This document shows positions 1 to 7,447 of a DNA stretch of 39,848 bases, in pieces. The notes under the pieces were generated by a model that was not told the origin of the DNA, did no database searches, and saw nothing but the letters and a program-made list of their open reading frames with translations. The number at the start of each line of letters is the position of its first letter. Positions within the stretch are counted from its first letter, which is position 1. Source of the DNA: a virus; the IMG/VR virus record IMGVR_UViG_3300044522_000425, positions 1 through 39,848 of that record; one strand, 5' to 3'. The translations under genes and the position numbers were made by a program.

Positions 1-2089
1 CGTTGATCAGAGTGACGCTTGCCCCCTCGTTGGTGCTGTAATTGTTTACAATGACCGGAGGACGCGCGTCGGTGGACGCAGAGACCCCGAGCGCGCCATC
101 CGGCCCGCGCTTGAGCGGCATGATCGCCTCCGGACCGGCTTCGCCCATGAGCCCGGTCCCGTTGGCGAACGGGAAGATCGTCGGACCAGAGACGACCCCG
201 CCCTTGGCAAACGGCACGAACCCGCTTGGTCCGAAGACGTTGCCGTCCTCGCTGCCAATGAACTGCTTGATGCCAGCGGCGATGGGTGCGGCGAACTGCT
301 CCGCGAAGAGATCCTGCGCGACCTTGGCAAGGACGTTCGATGCGAAGTCGAGCAATGCGTCCCCGAGCGACTTCGTGCCGTCCAGAACGGAGGCGAATGC
401 GCTGTTGAGCTCGTTCTCGACGGTGTCTGCAATGCCCTGGACTAGCTGTGTGAATGGGTCGAACTTGGCGTTCAAGTCCTCAAGCGCACGAGTGTAGACC
501 TCGCCGCTGATCGCCCCGGCGCGGTAGAGCGTCTCGACCTTTTCTTGCTCGGCTGCAAATCTCTCCGCCTCGGTGCGCGTGCTCTCGTAGAGACGTTTGG
601 CCTCTTGCTGAATATCTTTCGCTGAAGATGCGCCGCCCTTCATTGTCTCGTTAAATTTGGTGATCTCCGCATTGAGCCGCGCCGTCTCTTCCGCATCGGC
701 CACGATCTGCGCTTGCAGCGTGGCCCCCTGCCCGCGCAGAATTGCATCCTCCGACCCTCGCAGCGCACCCGATGATCTGTTGAACTGTGCGGCCGCAAGC
801 GCGCCAGCCTGACCAATCGGATCCCCGGCGAACTGCAGCCGGATCGCAGCGTCTTGGCGCGCTGCGGCAGCGTTGGAAGCCGCAGAAAGCGCATTCGATG
901 CAGCCCGCCCCAGCTCGTCCGCCATCCGTGACGCCTCGGTCGCCGCAGAACTAAGAGCACCCGGAAGATCCAAGCTCTTGAGGTCAAGCCCAGCGAGCGC
1001 CGCATCGAGCAAGGCGTTGTAAAGCGCGATGCCTTGGTCGGATGCCATGCCGAGCCCGCCGGTCGTCTCGTCAATTAGCTTGGCGAGAGCCTCCGTCGCG
1101 GCGACGCGCTCTTCGGTCGTGTCGGCATCCTTGACGCGCATCATCTGGTTGACGAGGTTCGCCGCTCCCCGCTCAGTGACCCCGAATGTCGATGCAATAT
1201 TTTCCAGCGCAACCCGGTACTCACTGAGTTGTCTTAAAAGATCTTCATTCGTTGCTTTGCGAGCGTAGAGTGATACGATCTCGTCATCAAGTGCATCGAG
1301 CCTTTCCCTGCTTAGAGTAGACGCACCTGCTTCATATGTGGCTTCAGCCGTGGCGATTTGATCCCGCAGTTCTGCTTGATCGTCCAGAACTCTGTTTAGC
1401 TCCAATGCGTAGCGCAATGCGGTTGAGGAATCGAGATCGGCGAGACCCGCCCCCATCGCGACGACAACTGCCCCGGAGGCTGCGCGGAAAGCGCGGTCCG
1501 CTTCGATTTCGGCAATCTGCCTCTGGATGGCCAAGAGCTCCTGCGCGGCCGATGCTTGGGCTCCGTACTGAGCCGCGAGGTCTTGCAGGCTCTGCCCCTT
1601 CTGCGCTGCGTTGAGCCGCTGCATCGCGTCCTCAAGCGCGTCCATCTTCTCCTTGAGGTCTTCCGCAGCGTCGGCAGTGTCAAACAAGGCCGGAGCAAAG
1701 GACAGGAGCGCGCCGATCGCCACGCCAGCAATCGCGCCCAGAGCACCAAAGCCCCCGAGAAGCTGCGGAAGCTGCTGTCCGAGCAAGCGCGAAGCGTCAG
1801 TTCCCCCCTGCATCTGCACGATGATATCTGAGAGCTGAAAGCTGGCGTTCTGGATCGAGGACGCGTTATTCTTGAACGCGCTGCCGACGCGGCCCATCGC
1901 TCCAGCAATCGGACCCCCTGCGGTCGTGACCTTGCCTTGAGCGCTGGCGAGCCCGTTGAGCTGATCCTCCAGCTTGTCGGCCGAGCCCGCCGCGCCCTTT
2001 GCCGCGTTCTGGAATTGCCCGAGTTGCTGTGCGGATTGCGCCGCACCCTTGGTTTGAACCTCGACGCCAAGAGATACTATGTCAGTCAC
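1..2089 (-). CDS. Tail tape measure protein, N-terminal part (runs off the left end)
   Basis: The frame opens with GTG at 2089-2087, which overlaps the stop of the tail-chaperone extension as GTGA and has an AGGAGAGG ribosome site about 10 bases upstream. It stays open to base 1. The product starts VTDIVSLGVEVQTKGAAQ. It has an Ala/Gly-rich hydrophobic stretch about 115-140 residues in, then long helical, coiled-coil-like segments, then a Gly-rich tail region with FAKGGVVSGPTIFPF. That is the usual layout of lambda gpH/HK97-type tape measures, which set tail length and are injected with DNA. Position directly behind the chaperone pair supports this. Bases 1-112 encode a C-terminus that differs from the one at 39491-39848; joining at the shared repeat gives 736 residues. 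Confidence 0.92.
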   Translation of the reverse strand, partial: MTDIVSLGVEVQTKGAAQSAQQLGQFQNAAKGAAGSADKLEDQLNGLASAQGKVTTAGGPIAGAMGRVGSAFKNNASSIQNASFQLSDIIVQMQGGTDASRLLGQQLPQLLGGFGALGAIAGVAIGALLSFAPALFDTADAAEDLKEKMDALEDAMQRLNAAQKGQSLQDLAAQYGAQASAAQELLAIQRQIAEIEADRAFRAASGAVVVAMGAGLADLDSSTALRYALELNRVLDDQAELRDQIATAEATYEAGASTLSRERLDALDDEIVSLYARKATNEDLLRQLSEYRVALENIASTFGVTERGAANLVNQMMRVKDADTTEERVAATEALAKLIDETTGGLGMASDQGIALYNALLDAALAGLDLKSLDLPGALSSAATEASRMADELGRAASNALSAASNAAAARQDAAIRLQFAGDPIGQAGALAAAQFNRSSGALRGSEDAILRGQGATLQAQIVADAEETARLNAEITKFNETMKGGASSAKDIQQEAKRLYESTRTEAERFAAEQEKVETLYRAGAISGEVYTRALEDLNAKFDPFTQLVQGIADTVENELNSAFASVLDGTKSLGDALLDFASNVLAKVAQDLFAEQFAAPIAAGIKQFIGSEDGNVFGPSGFVPFAKGGVVSGPTIFPFANGTGLMGEAGPEAIMPLKRGPDGALGVSASTDARPPVIVNNYSTNEGASVTLIN
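113..236 (+). repeat. 124-bp direct repeat shared with the right end (left copy)
   Basis: Bases 113-236 are identical to 39725-39848. The left copy is followed by the rest of the tape-measure gene. The right copy is preceded by a complete tape-measure C-terminus. The 112 bases left of this copy do not match those left of the right copy. The repeat therefore marks where the circle closes, not a packaged terminal redundancy. Confidence 0.9.
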
Positions 2090-2427
2090 GCCTTTGCCCT
2101 CTCCTGGTGCCACAGAGCATCGAGTTCCGAGATCATGTCGACCTCGAGGGGCGTAAAGATCCGCCCGGTGAGGTGACTATACGCCAAGACCTCAGAAAAT
2201 ACTATCGGCGCGTCAGCCTGTCGTGATCGGTGCAAGCGCAGAAAAGTCGCCCAGAACTCGCCGGTCGTCTTGGGCAATGGCGGGACGTCAAGCTCATGCG
2301 GCCGGATCCCGGTCGTCTTCTCAACATGCTCGTAATGCTCGCGCAACGAGATCCCGTCCTTGTCCTTCTGCGAGAGCCGGAAGACGCCCTCGGCGTGCTT
2401 CAGGAGCTCGCCGAGGTCTCGACGAAA
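2086..2427 (-). CDS. Tail assembly chaperone, -1 frameshift extension (gpT-like part of gpGT)
   Basis: This frame has no convincing start of its own. It joins the preceding chaperone after a -1 slip at the AAATTTT heptamer (2433-2427). The fusion has 115 residues from the first frame plus 113 from this one, 228 in all. The extension includes an aromatic stretch, GEFWATFLRLHRS, and ends HQERAKA. The arrangement matches lambda gpG/gpGT: the short form coats the tape measure and the extension recruits tail-tube subunits. It lies just before the tape measure and overlaps its GTG start by four bases. A TTG at 2346 could start an 86-residue product, but the frameshift explains the whole open frame better. 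Confidence 0.85.
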   Translation of the reverse strand, partial: FRRDLGELLKHAEGVFRLSQKDKDGISLREHYEHVEKTTGIRPHELDVPPLPKTTGEFWATFLRLHRSRQADAPIVFSEVLAYSHLTGRIFTPLEVDMISELDALWHQERAKA

Positions 2428-2433
2428 AAATTT
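2388..2433 (-). promoter_or_regulatory. Programmed -1 ribosomal frameshift signal (slippery heptamer plus stem-loop)
   Basis: The minus strand reads A AAT TTT (2433-2427) in phase with the first frame (GCA AAT TTT TTC), a canonical X XXY YYZ heptamer. Ten bases downstream is a perfect 8-bp inverted repeat: CCTCGGCG (2416-2409) and CGCCGAGG (2395-2388), with a 13-base loop. The 0-frame TGA (2402-2400) sits in that loop. This is the expected slippery-site-plus-structure layout for long-tailed phages. Confidence 0.85.
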
Positions 2434-2771
2434 GCGCGGGTCGATGCTGCTGCAAAGGTGTCATCGCGCAACCACGCCGGAAACTTCGGGTATATCTCGG
2501 CGGCCTCACTCACATCCGGGCGCTTGCCCCCAGCAGTGATCGACCATCGCGCCGTGATCCTGGCGAGGAACGCGATCAGCTTCTCGGTCGGATCATCAAT
2601 GCCGAGGCGCGCCACCTCGGCGAGCGCGTTTCGATATTGCTTGGTGTCGGCCCCGTAGAGCTCAACCCATTGGGGCGACCCATCCTCGTTGGGAACGGGA
2701 GCTTTCGTGATAGGATGCAAAACCTGATATGTGTAGGTGTCGCGGAAGGTGAGGTCGTAGAGGTCCATCAT
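2400..2771 (-). CDS. Tail assembly chaperone, short form (gpG-like)
   Basis: A 123-residue protein starting MMDLYDLTFRDTYTYQVLHP. Its N-terminal beta-type region carries a phrase typical of these proteins (PITKAPVPNEDGSPQWVELYG), followed by a helical region. The last nine residues are read past the slippery heptamer and are replaced in the frameshifted form. Position before the tape measure, plus the frameshift, identifies it as a lambda gpG analogue. Unusually, it is separated from the tail tube gene by a seven-gene, lower-GC cassette (2768-4816). Its start overlaps the end of the preceding gene by four bases. Confidence 0.82.
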   Translation of the reverse strand: MMDLYDLTFRDTYTYQVLHPITKAPVPNEDGSPQWVELYGADTKQYRNALAEVARLGIDDPTEKLIAFLARITARWSITAGGKRPDVSEAAEIYPKFPAWLRDDTFAAASTRANFFVETSASS

Positions 2772-3148
2772 ATTTCCCTGTCATTCGTTGAAACCAACCC
2801 CATAGCTACAAGAGCGGATAGGCCATCCATACCACCGATAGCAGTCAGGGTTGTAGTAGATGCGCTGAGAGCCTCTGTGCTGAATACCAGAGCAGCTTGA
2901 GCACGTTCTGCGGCTACCATGTCGATCACTTCAGCAGTGTCCCAGAGAGGGCGCTGTAGGGGTGCCTGCGCGAAGATGATCCACTCGTCTCTTGCTTCAA
3001 ACGAGGCGGCTGCATAGAGGTTGCCTTGAGCGTCCACCCAGTTCAGTCCACGATAGGTTTCCCCATCAGCCTCAGAGAACCCAAGGCACATGGCATACTG
3101 GTTAGCATCAGAGACAAGGAGTTTGGGTGCTGCTGCTGTGATCCTCAT
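2768..3148 (-). CDS. Hypothetical protein of the fibre cassette (126 aa)
   Basis: Starts ATG (MRITAAAPKLLVSDANQYAM) and ends overlapping the chaperone start. No motif I recognise. Residues 1-75 look like a mixed alpha/beta domain with many aromatic residues (EWIIFAQAPLQRPLW). The C-terminal 45 residues are rich in Ala, Thr and Ser. Codon use is visibly less GC-rich than in the flanking morphogenesis genes, a trait shared with the other genes of 2768-4816. It could be a fibre-associated virion protein or an accessory gene. Function is not assigned. Confidence 0.7.
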   Translation of the reverse strand: MRITAAAPKLLVSDANQYAMCLGFSEADGETYRGLNWVDAQGNLYAAASFEARDEWIIFAQAPLQRPLWDTAEVIDMVAAERAQAALVFSTEALSASTTTLTAIGGMDGLSALVAMGLVSTNDREI

Positions 3149-3153
3149 GTGGC

Positions 3154-3354
3154 TTACTCAGCTACAACAGGAAGACTGGCGTTATAAGCAGCACGAGCAG
3201 CAGCGATACCCTCGTCAGGAGTGGGTACGGAATACTGGGCCATATACGACAGCGCAGCCATGTTCATGACCATGTCCACATAGCCCTCATCCGTGGTGAT
3301 CTCAGTGGTGGGCTGGACGTAGTCTGCTACGGTGGTGACGATATAATCAGTCAT
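3154..3354 (-). CDS. Small hypothetical protein of the fibre cassette (66 aa)
   Basis: I take the ATG at 3354 (MTDYIVTTVADYVQPTTEIT), which lies inside the last codons of the preceding small gene. A longer reading from 3423 would only add sequence that overlaps that gene. The product is acidic and Thr/Tyr/Ala-rich and ends ARAAYNASLPVVAE. No known domain is seen. It is tightly packed between two other small genes, which suggests one transcription unit with the fibre-like protein. An accessory role for the fibre is inference from position only. Confidence 0.65.
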   Translation of the reverse strand: MTDYIVTTVADYVQPTTEITTDEGYVDMVMNMAALSYMAQYSVPTPDEGIAAARAAYNASLPVVAE

Positions 3355-3505
3355 TGGTCGGCTCCTTGGCTTGAGTGGCTTCTTCCAACTTGGCGAGAAG
3401 CGTTGCGGCATCTTTGACGGCACGAAGGCCGAGGGCTTTTACACCAGCGTCCAGCAGCCCTGCGAGGGCTTGGATTTCGTGGTCGGTGAGGGTGAGGGTT
3501 GTCAT
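3347..3505 (-). CDS. Small helical protein behind the fibre-like gene (52 aa)
   Basis: ATG at 3505 follows the fibre-like gene's TAA by one base. The product starts MTTLTLTDHEIQALAGLLDA and ends EEATQAKEPTND. It looks like one amphipathic helical unit with the core GLLDAGVKALGLRAVKDAAT. Small helical proteins of this look often follow tail-fibre genes in siphophages, but their role is unknown to me. It overlaps the next gene by eight bases. Confidence 0.65.
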   Translation of the reverse strand: MTTLTLTDHEIQALAGLLDAGVKALGLRAVKDAATLLAKLEEATQAKEPTND

Positions 3506-3506
3506 G

Positions 3507-4382
3507 TTATACTCCGATTACAGTCCAGTTGGTGCCGTTGTACCAGCACAGTGCAGCAGCAGCGCCACCACCGGTTACGGTCATGCCTACCACGGGCGAT
3601 GTGGCGTCAGTAACGCGGGCCATCATGCCGACTAGCGGTGTTGCGGGAAGGGTTGCTACTGTGAGCGCGGTGGTGATTTGGACGGAGCCGACCGTATCCA
3701 ACGTGAGGCGGTTGACGTTGTTGGTCCTGAAACTAATTGGGTGGTTGTTCTCAGTGCCAAAATACGAACTACCAGAAACACTAGACCAAATCCCAGTTAC
3801 TGCTGTTAGGTTATAGATATAACCACTCAAGGCTCTGAATGTGCCGTCTGCTGTAATACGCGCTCTTGCCACACCGTTGGTAAAAAACTCAAGATCACGC
3901 GCGACATAGCCGGTCCCCAGCTTATCGGAGCCAATCTGTAGGACGTTGCTTGACCACCGCATAAACCCACGCTCATAGTTCGATACGTCTGTATAGCTGT
4001 TGTACAGGTTGAAGGCTTGGGGGTTCCCGCCGTTGCGTTGGCCGAGGGTGTTGGCTGCGTCACGGGCGAGGAAGAGGTCGAGTGTAGATAAAGACGTAGA
4101 TACTGTGTTGGTCGTCCATCCATAGTATCCGCCAACACCCGGAACACGGATGGTGCCAACTGCCGTTCCTTCAATATAGACAGCGTTATTGGCAATCTGA
4201 AGGTTACCGCTGAATGCAGTAGTGCCAGCCTTCGTCACGCTGAACTTACTACTCCCACCAACCTGCAAGTCCATCAGCAGGGAGCCAGAAGCAGATGCGG
4301 TGTCGGTGACGTTCATCTTGATGGCGGTGAAAGTGGTGCCGCTGGCGTTCCATGTGTCAGCGAGATCGTAGATATAAGCCAT
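3507..4382 (-). CDS. Tail fibre-like / receptor-binding protein (291 aa)
   Basis: Starts MAYIYDLADTWNASGTTFTA. The sequence is low in charge and rich in Gly, Thr, Ser, Asn and aromatic residues, with short beta-type repeats (SKFSVTKAGTTAFSGNLQI; ARARITADGTFRALSG). The C-terminal block (MMARVTDATSPVVG, then LCWYNGTNWTVIGV) is a common ending of phage fibre and tail-spike proteins. I read it as an extra fibre or tail decoration that binds the cell surface. Its place between the tail tube and the tail chaperones is unusual, since the main fibre gene lies at 33190-34560. Its GC content is clearly lower than that of its neighbours, which fits horizontal exchange of host-range modules. Confidence 0.8.
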   Translation of the reverse strand: MAYIYDLADTWNASGTTFTAIKMNVTDTASASGSLLMDLQVGGSSKFSVTKAGTTAFSGNLQIANNAVYIEGTAVGTIRVPGVGGYYGWTTNTVSTSLSTLDLFLARDAANTLGQRNGGNPQAFNLYNSYTDVSNYERGFMRWSSNVLQIGSDKLGTGYVARDLEFFTNGVARARITADGTFRALSGYIYNLTAVTGIWSSVSGSSYFGTENNHPISFRTNNVNRLTLDTVGSVQITTALTVATLPATPLVGMMARVTDATSPVVGMTVTGGGAAAALCWYNGTNWTVIGV

Positions 4383-4384
4383 GA

Positions 4385-4534
4385 TTAGGCCCTCCGTTCG
4401 ATAATGGAATTGGCGCGGTCAAGGATGGTATCGTTGCTGCGGGTGTAGAGTTGAACGGATGTGGCCGGGTCTACGGGGCGAGTACCAGAAAGGAGTTGCC
4501 CTCTAAGGGACACAGGAAGAGCAATAGAGGGCAT
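4385..4534 (-). CDS. Very small hypothetical protein of the fibre cassette (49 aa)
   Basis: ATG at 4534, stop TAA at 4387-4385, three bases before the fibre-like gene's ATG. The product (MPSIALPVSLRGQLLSGTRP and on to SIIERRA) has no recognisable domain. It fills the gap between the 89-residue protein and the fibre-like protein, so it may be translated for coupling or be a fibre accessory. Support is moderate and rests on spacing and continuity of the operon. Confidence 0.5.
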   Translation of the reverse strand: MPSIALPVSLRGQLLSGTRPVDPATSVQLYTRSNDTILDRANSIIERRA

Positions 4535-4546
4535 CTTACTTAATCC

Positions 4547-4816
4547 TTAGATAACCAGAGAGTGAATACCAGTAGCGGTAGTACCAGTTGCTTTGATCCG
4601 GGTCACATTGGAACACGTCACATAGAAGTTCGACGGGAAAGTTACTGTCCGATCAGTCCCATCTACCGTGAAGACTACGGCGCCGCCGACAGTCACATAG
4701 AAGCCGATGACTTGGTTTTGTGCACTGATCCCCATGTTATCCGTGCTGTTGTTGGGAGTAACCGGGATCCAGTCACGAGCCAAACCCGACGAAAGATCAA
4801 CATAATTCGCTGCCAT
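4547..4816 (-). CDS. Small beta-rich virion-like protein (89 aa)
   Basis: Begins MAANYVDLSSGLARDWIPVT. It is dominated by alternating Val/Thr/Gly (VIGFYVTVGGAVVFTVDGTD, TFPSNFYVTCSNVTRIKATG), which suggests a single compact beta-sandwich. Its position right after the tail tube gene and the low charge fit a small tail decoration or a fibre-attachment protein. No family is identified. Codon use is lower in GC than in the tail tube gene. Confidence 0.7.
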   Translation of the reverse strand: MAANYVDLSSGLARDWIPVTPNNSTDNMGISAQNQVIGFYVTVGGAVVFTVDGTDRTVTFPSNFYVTCSNVTRIKATGTTATGIHSLVI

Positions 4817-4831
4817 TTTTTCCCCCTATAA

Positions 4832-5740
4832 TCAGACGGTTCTGGTGATCCGGAGTTGCGTTCCGGTCGTGCTGTCGCGCAAAGCGACGAACGGCAGCGT
4901 GATAAGGCGAGACGCCGGACTTCCGACCGGGACTGCCGCGCCGTTGATCTTGATCCTTGGCATGAGAAGCGTGTAGCCCAGACCGGCAACGCGGTCGTCA
5001 AGGACAATCTGCAGCGAGCTCTCGGTCTCGTTCAGAAACTTGTTGATGAGGACGGCGTCTTGATAGAAGACCGTCATCGTCCCCTCGAGCGTCGACATCC
5101 CGAACTCCATCTGCGGCGTCTGGACTGCGCCAAGAACGAAAATCGGGTTCAAGTTGTTGTTGAGCGTAAAGTCGATCGAGTTGACAAAGGCGATCGCGGA
5201 TCCGCCCTCGGTGATCGCTCCGGAGAAACTGTCGAAGGGCTCGTTGTTCGATGCGGCAGTCAAGCTCGCGTCGAGTGGGGTCGCGCTTTGCGTGATGTTC
5301 CGGCCAATGATCCCGAAGGTCGCGGTTGTCATCTGGTTCGGCGCGATCGACATCTGCATCGTGTTGACCATGCAGCCCGTGAAGGCGCGATACTGCGTGA
5401 CGTCCAGCGCGCCGTCCTCGACGGTGAACGATTTCACGGTCGTGCCTGTGTTCAGAATATTCGATGTGAAGGCCCCGAACAGCGCACCCTCAAGCAGCCA
5501 ATCGTAATCGGCCGGACGCATCTCGACGGCGATGTCGCCGGTGACGGTGCGCTGTCCGTGACGATCAATGCGCGGCATTCGATCTGCCGTGATCTGAGCC
5601 GACTGCACGCGCGTCTTGGTGAGGTCAAGCGAGTGCGTGACGAACGGGATCTCAACCATCGCCGGCGTTGCCGGTGTGGTGCCATAAGTGCTCTCCGCGA
5701 TATAGGCGAGCTGAGTTCTGGAGCCCTGTGCAAACGGCAT
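4832..5740 (-). CDS. Major tail tube protein
   Basis: A 302-residue protein starting MPFAQGSRTQLAYIAESTYG. The N-terminal phrase (AYIAESTYGTTPATPAM) and the following beta-rich body, with TVTGDIAVEMRPADYDWLLE, are typical of siphophage tail tube proteins that polymerise into hexameric rings around the tape measure. A C-terminal part includes ITEGGSAIAFVNSIDFTLN. Length and position after the tail terminator support this. The assignment to the general phage tail tube group is from recall of family style; the exact subfamily is not certain. Confidence 0.85.
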   Translation of the reverse strand: MPFAQGSRTQLAYIAESTYGTTPATPAMVEIPFVTHSLDLTKTRVQSAQITADRMPRIDRHGQRTVTGDIAVEMRPADYDWLLEGALFGAFTSNILNTGTTVKSFTVEDGALDVTQYRAFTGCMVNTMQMSIAPNQMTTATFGIIGRNITQSATPLDASLTAASNNEPFDSFSGAITEGGSAIAFVNSIDFTLNNNLNPIFVLGAVQTPQMEFGMSTLEGTMTVFYQDAVLINKFLNETESSLQIVLDDRVAGLGYTLLMPRIKINGAAVPVGSPASRLITLPFVALRDSTTGTQLRITRTV

Positions 5741-5755
5741 TTGTAAGCCCTCCTG

Positions 5756-6175
5756 TTATGAGCTGGTGTAGGTGTACCACGAAATTGACACCGTGACGAT
5801 ATACCACGGCGTGTCGAGCACGGCGCCGCCGCGTTCGGCATAGTTGAAGCGAACGGTCACGTCGCCCGAGGTTAGGCCGGTGTCGACCGTGAACGCCGCG
5901 CGGATCGCGTCAGCCAGGGCGTCCGCTGCCGACGCCCCCACGCCCTCGGGGAGGTGCGCAGTCACAAGGAAGCTGCCGTCATGCCGGATCTGCGGACTCG
6001 GCCCTCGAACGGCCGGTCGGCTCGTCACGGGCACAAGCGCCATGCGGACCCACGCGGTGTTGGTCGTTGGGGTGAACCGCACGTTCTCCCATGCGCGATT
6101 GCTCGATGACGGGATCCCCGAGACGTTCGCGATCTGCTGCTCTAGCGCCGCGCGGATGTCGTTCATGACTGTCAT
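5756..6175 (-). CDS. Tail terminator protein (gpU-like, DUF4128 type)
   Basis: 139 residues starting MTVMNDIRAALEQQIANVSG. The N-terminal helix, then RAWENVRFTPTTNTAWVRMA, is characteristic of the phage proteins that cap the completed tail tube (lambda gpU fold; DUF4128-like). Position between a gp10-like protein and the tail tube supports it. It starts with ATGA overlapping the previous stop. Confidence 0.75.
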   Translation of the reverse strand: MTVMNDIRAALEQQIANVSGIPSSSNRAWENVRFTPTTNTAWVRMALVPVTSRPAVRGPSPQIRHDGSFLVTAHLPEGVGASAADALADAIRAAFTVDTGLTSGDVTVRFNYAERGGAVLDTPWYIVTVSISWYTYTSS

Positions 6176-6609
6176 GGGATCCCCGTCGCCTTGATGTTCT
6201 TTATCTCGGTCACGACTGCGTTCGCAATCGCCTTCGAGCGAGCGAGTACCTTGCGCAAGAACTGCGTGCGCGCCTCAACGGGCGCTGCGTAGTTCGCGCC
6301 GTTCAGGAGGTAGATTGATCCATCAAGGTTCGCGAGCGTCTCGGCTTGACCTGCGAGACGGGCCATTGTCATCCCGGGAGCACCGGTCGTCGCCTCGCTG
6401 CCGGAAGCGCCGGGAGATCCGGTAAGCGTCGGGGAAAGAAACCAGGACGCCCTGAGCCGCCCGGTCTTCACCGGCGTGCCCTTCACGACCTCAAGCGAGA
6501 GCCGGTTTAGATATTCGTTGCGCGCCTGGGCGACTGTCACGCCCGCCTTCTTGGCGATCTTGTCAAGATCGACCGTGATCTGCTCTAGGATCTGCTTTTC
6601 TGCCATCAT
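6172..6609 (-). CDS. Neck / tail-completion protein (HK97 gp10-like)
   Basis: 145 residues, starting ATGATG over the previous stop. The core TPVKTGRLRASWFLSPTLTG and the later GANYAAPVEARTQFLRKVLA match the gp10-like family, in which a 'tpv.TG.Lr.SW' segment and a 'YA..vE' segment are conserved. These proteins act at the head-tail interface during joining. The order (adaptor, head closure, this gene, tail terminator) is standard. Confidence 0.8.
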   Translation of the reverse strand: MMAEKQILEQITVDLDKIAKKAGVTVAQARNEYLNRLSLEVVKGTPVKTGRLRASWFLSPTLTGSPGASGSEATTGAPGMTMARLAGQAETLANLDGSIYLLNGANYAAPVEARTQFLRKVLARSKAIANAVVTEIKNIKATGIP

Positions 6610-6983
6610 TCCCTCGCTTGGCAGATATAGGCGAGGATCGAAGCCCCGCTCTTGATCGTCTGAACCGAAACAATCCGCACCGGGTCGCCTTCGCCACGCA
6701 GCTCGTCATCGATCTGCGGTGTTTTAGTCAACGCCGTGCCGTTATAGGTCGCGGCAATGACTGCCTTGCGGTCGCCGCGCTGCACCAGCGTGCCGTCGAT
6801 GTCGCGCGAATTATAGTTGAGGAAGACGACGCGCGCCGTCTCGTCGGCATTGGTCCCGCCAGTTATCGCGCCGGTCGCCGGGTTGTAGGATCCGCCGCTG
6901 CGCGGGCGTCTGAACGTCAGATTGTAGCCGTGCTCCCGGAGGAGCGCGACGACATCCCGTTGCATCTCCGCGCCGGTTGCCAT
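6606..6983 (-). CDS. Head closure / head-tail joining protein
   Basis: 125 residues: MATGAEMQRDVVALLREHGY, followed by a beta-barrel-like body (SGGSYNPATGAITGGTNADE; VQRGDRKAVIAATYNG; RIVSVQTIKSGASILAYICQ). The 'R.vl.......d...G..v..gdrk' pattern resembles SPP1 gp16/HK97 gp7-type head-closure proteins, which seal the connector after DNA packaging. It sits directly between the adaptor and the gp10-like gene. Confidence 0.7.
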   Translation of the reverse strand: MATGAEMQRDVVALLREHGYNLTFRRPRSGGSYNPATGAITGGTNADETARVVFLNYNSRDIDGTLVQRGDRKAVIAATYNGTALTKTPQIDDELRGEGDPVRIVSVQTIKSGASILAYICQARE

Positions 6984-6988
6984 TGCGT

Positions 6989-7447
6989 TTAATCCTCGTC
7001 AAGCATGGGGTCGAACCGCGGCGGGTTCGAGAACTGGTCGACCCGGAACGCCGAGGGCACGCGATCGAGGTCGTCCTCGACGCTGGCCATCTCCGAGATC
7101 GACATCCCCCCCGCGACCGGCACGCCAAGTCCGACGGATCCCAGCCGCTTGCCTTCTTTGATAAGGCGAACGGCGAGCTCTGCGTATTGCGTCGCGCGCT
7201 GGGAATAGGACGACGAGACGCTTTCGATGCTGGTATCGACCAGCCGCGCATATTTGCCCGAAAGCGCGCGGCAGATGAGCGCGCTTGCGTTGTAAATATC
7301 ATCAGCGGCCTGAGAGAGCCCGAAGGCGATTTCTTCGTCGCTGACCTGCTGATCGGTCGTGTCGGTGTCACCTACAAGGAGGCGCACGGCATCGCGCCGC
7401 GTCGCCGAGGACGTTGTGCCTGGCGCTCCCCCGTAGGTCCACGTCAT
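6989..7447 (-). CDS. Head-tail connector/adaptor protein (gp6/gp15-like)
   Basis: 152 residues starting MTWTYGGAPGTTSSATRRDA. An N-terminal helical part contains VRLLVGDTDTTDQQVSDEEI, then AADDIYNASALICRALSGKY and a long amphipathic helix. This 'vr.liGDtd..d..lsDeeI' pattern is characteristic of the all-helical adaptors that form a ring under the portal. Position after the capsid gene supports it. Start overlap with the previous gene is ATGA. Confidence 0.8.
   Translation of the reverse strand: MTWTYGGAPGTTSSATRRDAVRLLVGDTDTTDQQVSDEEIAFGLSQAADDIYNASALICRALSGKYARLVDTSIESVSSSYSQRATQYAELAVRLIKEGKRLGSVGLGVPVAGGMSISEMASVEDDLDRVPSAFRVDQFSNPPRFDPMLDED

Noticed and set aside
4856-5746. 296-residue plus-strand frame opposite the tail tube gene
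   Set aside because: Arg/Asp/His-rich shadow of a GC-rich gene. The same applies to 8967-9941 opposite the scaffold and 2223-2900 opposite the chaperones.
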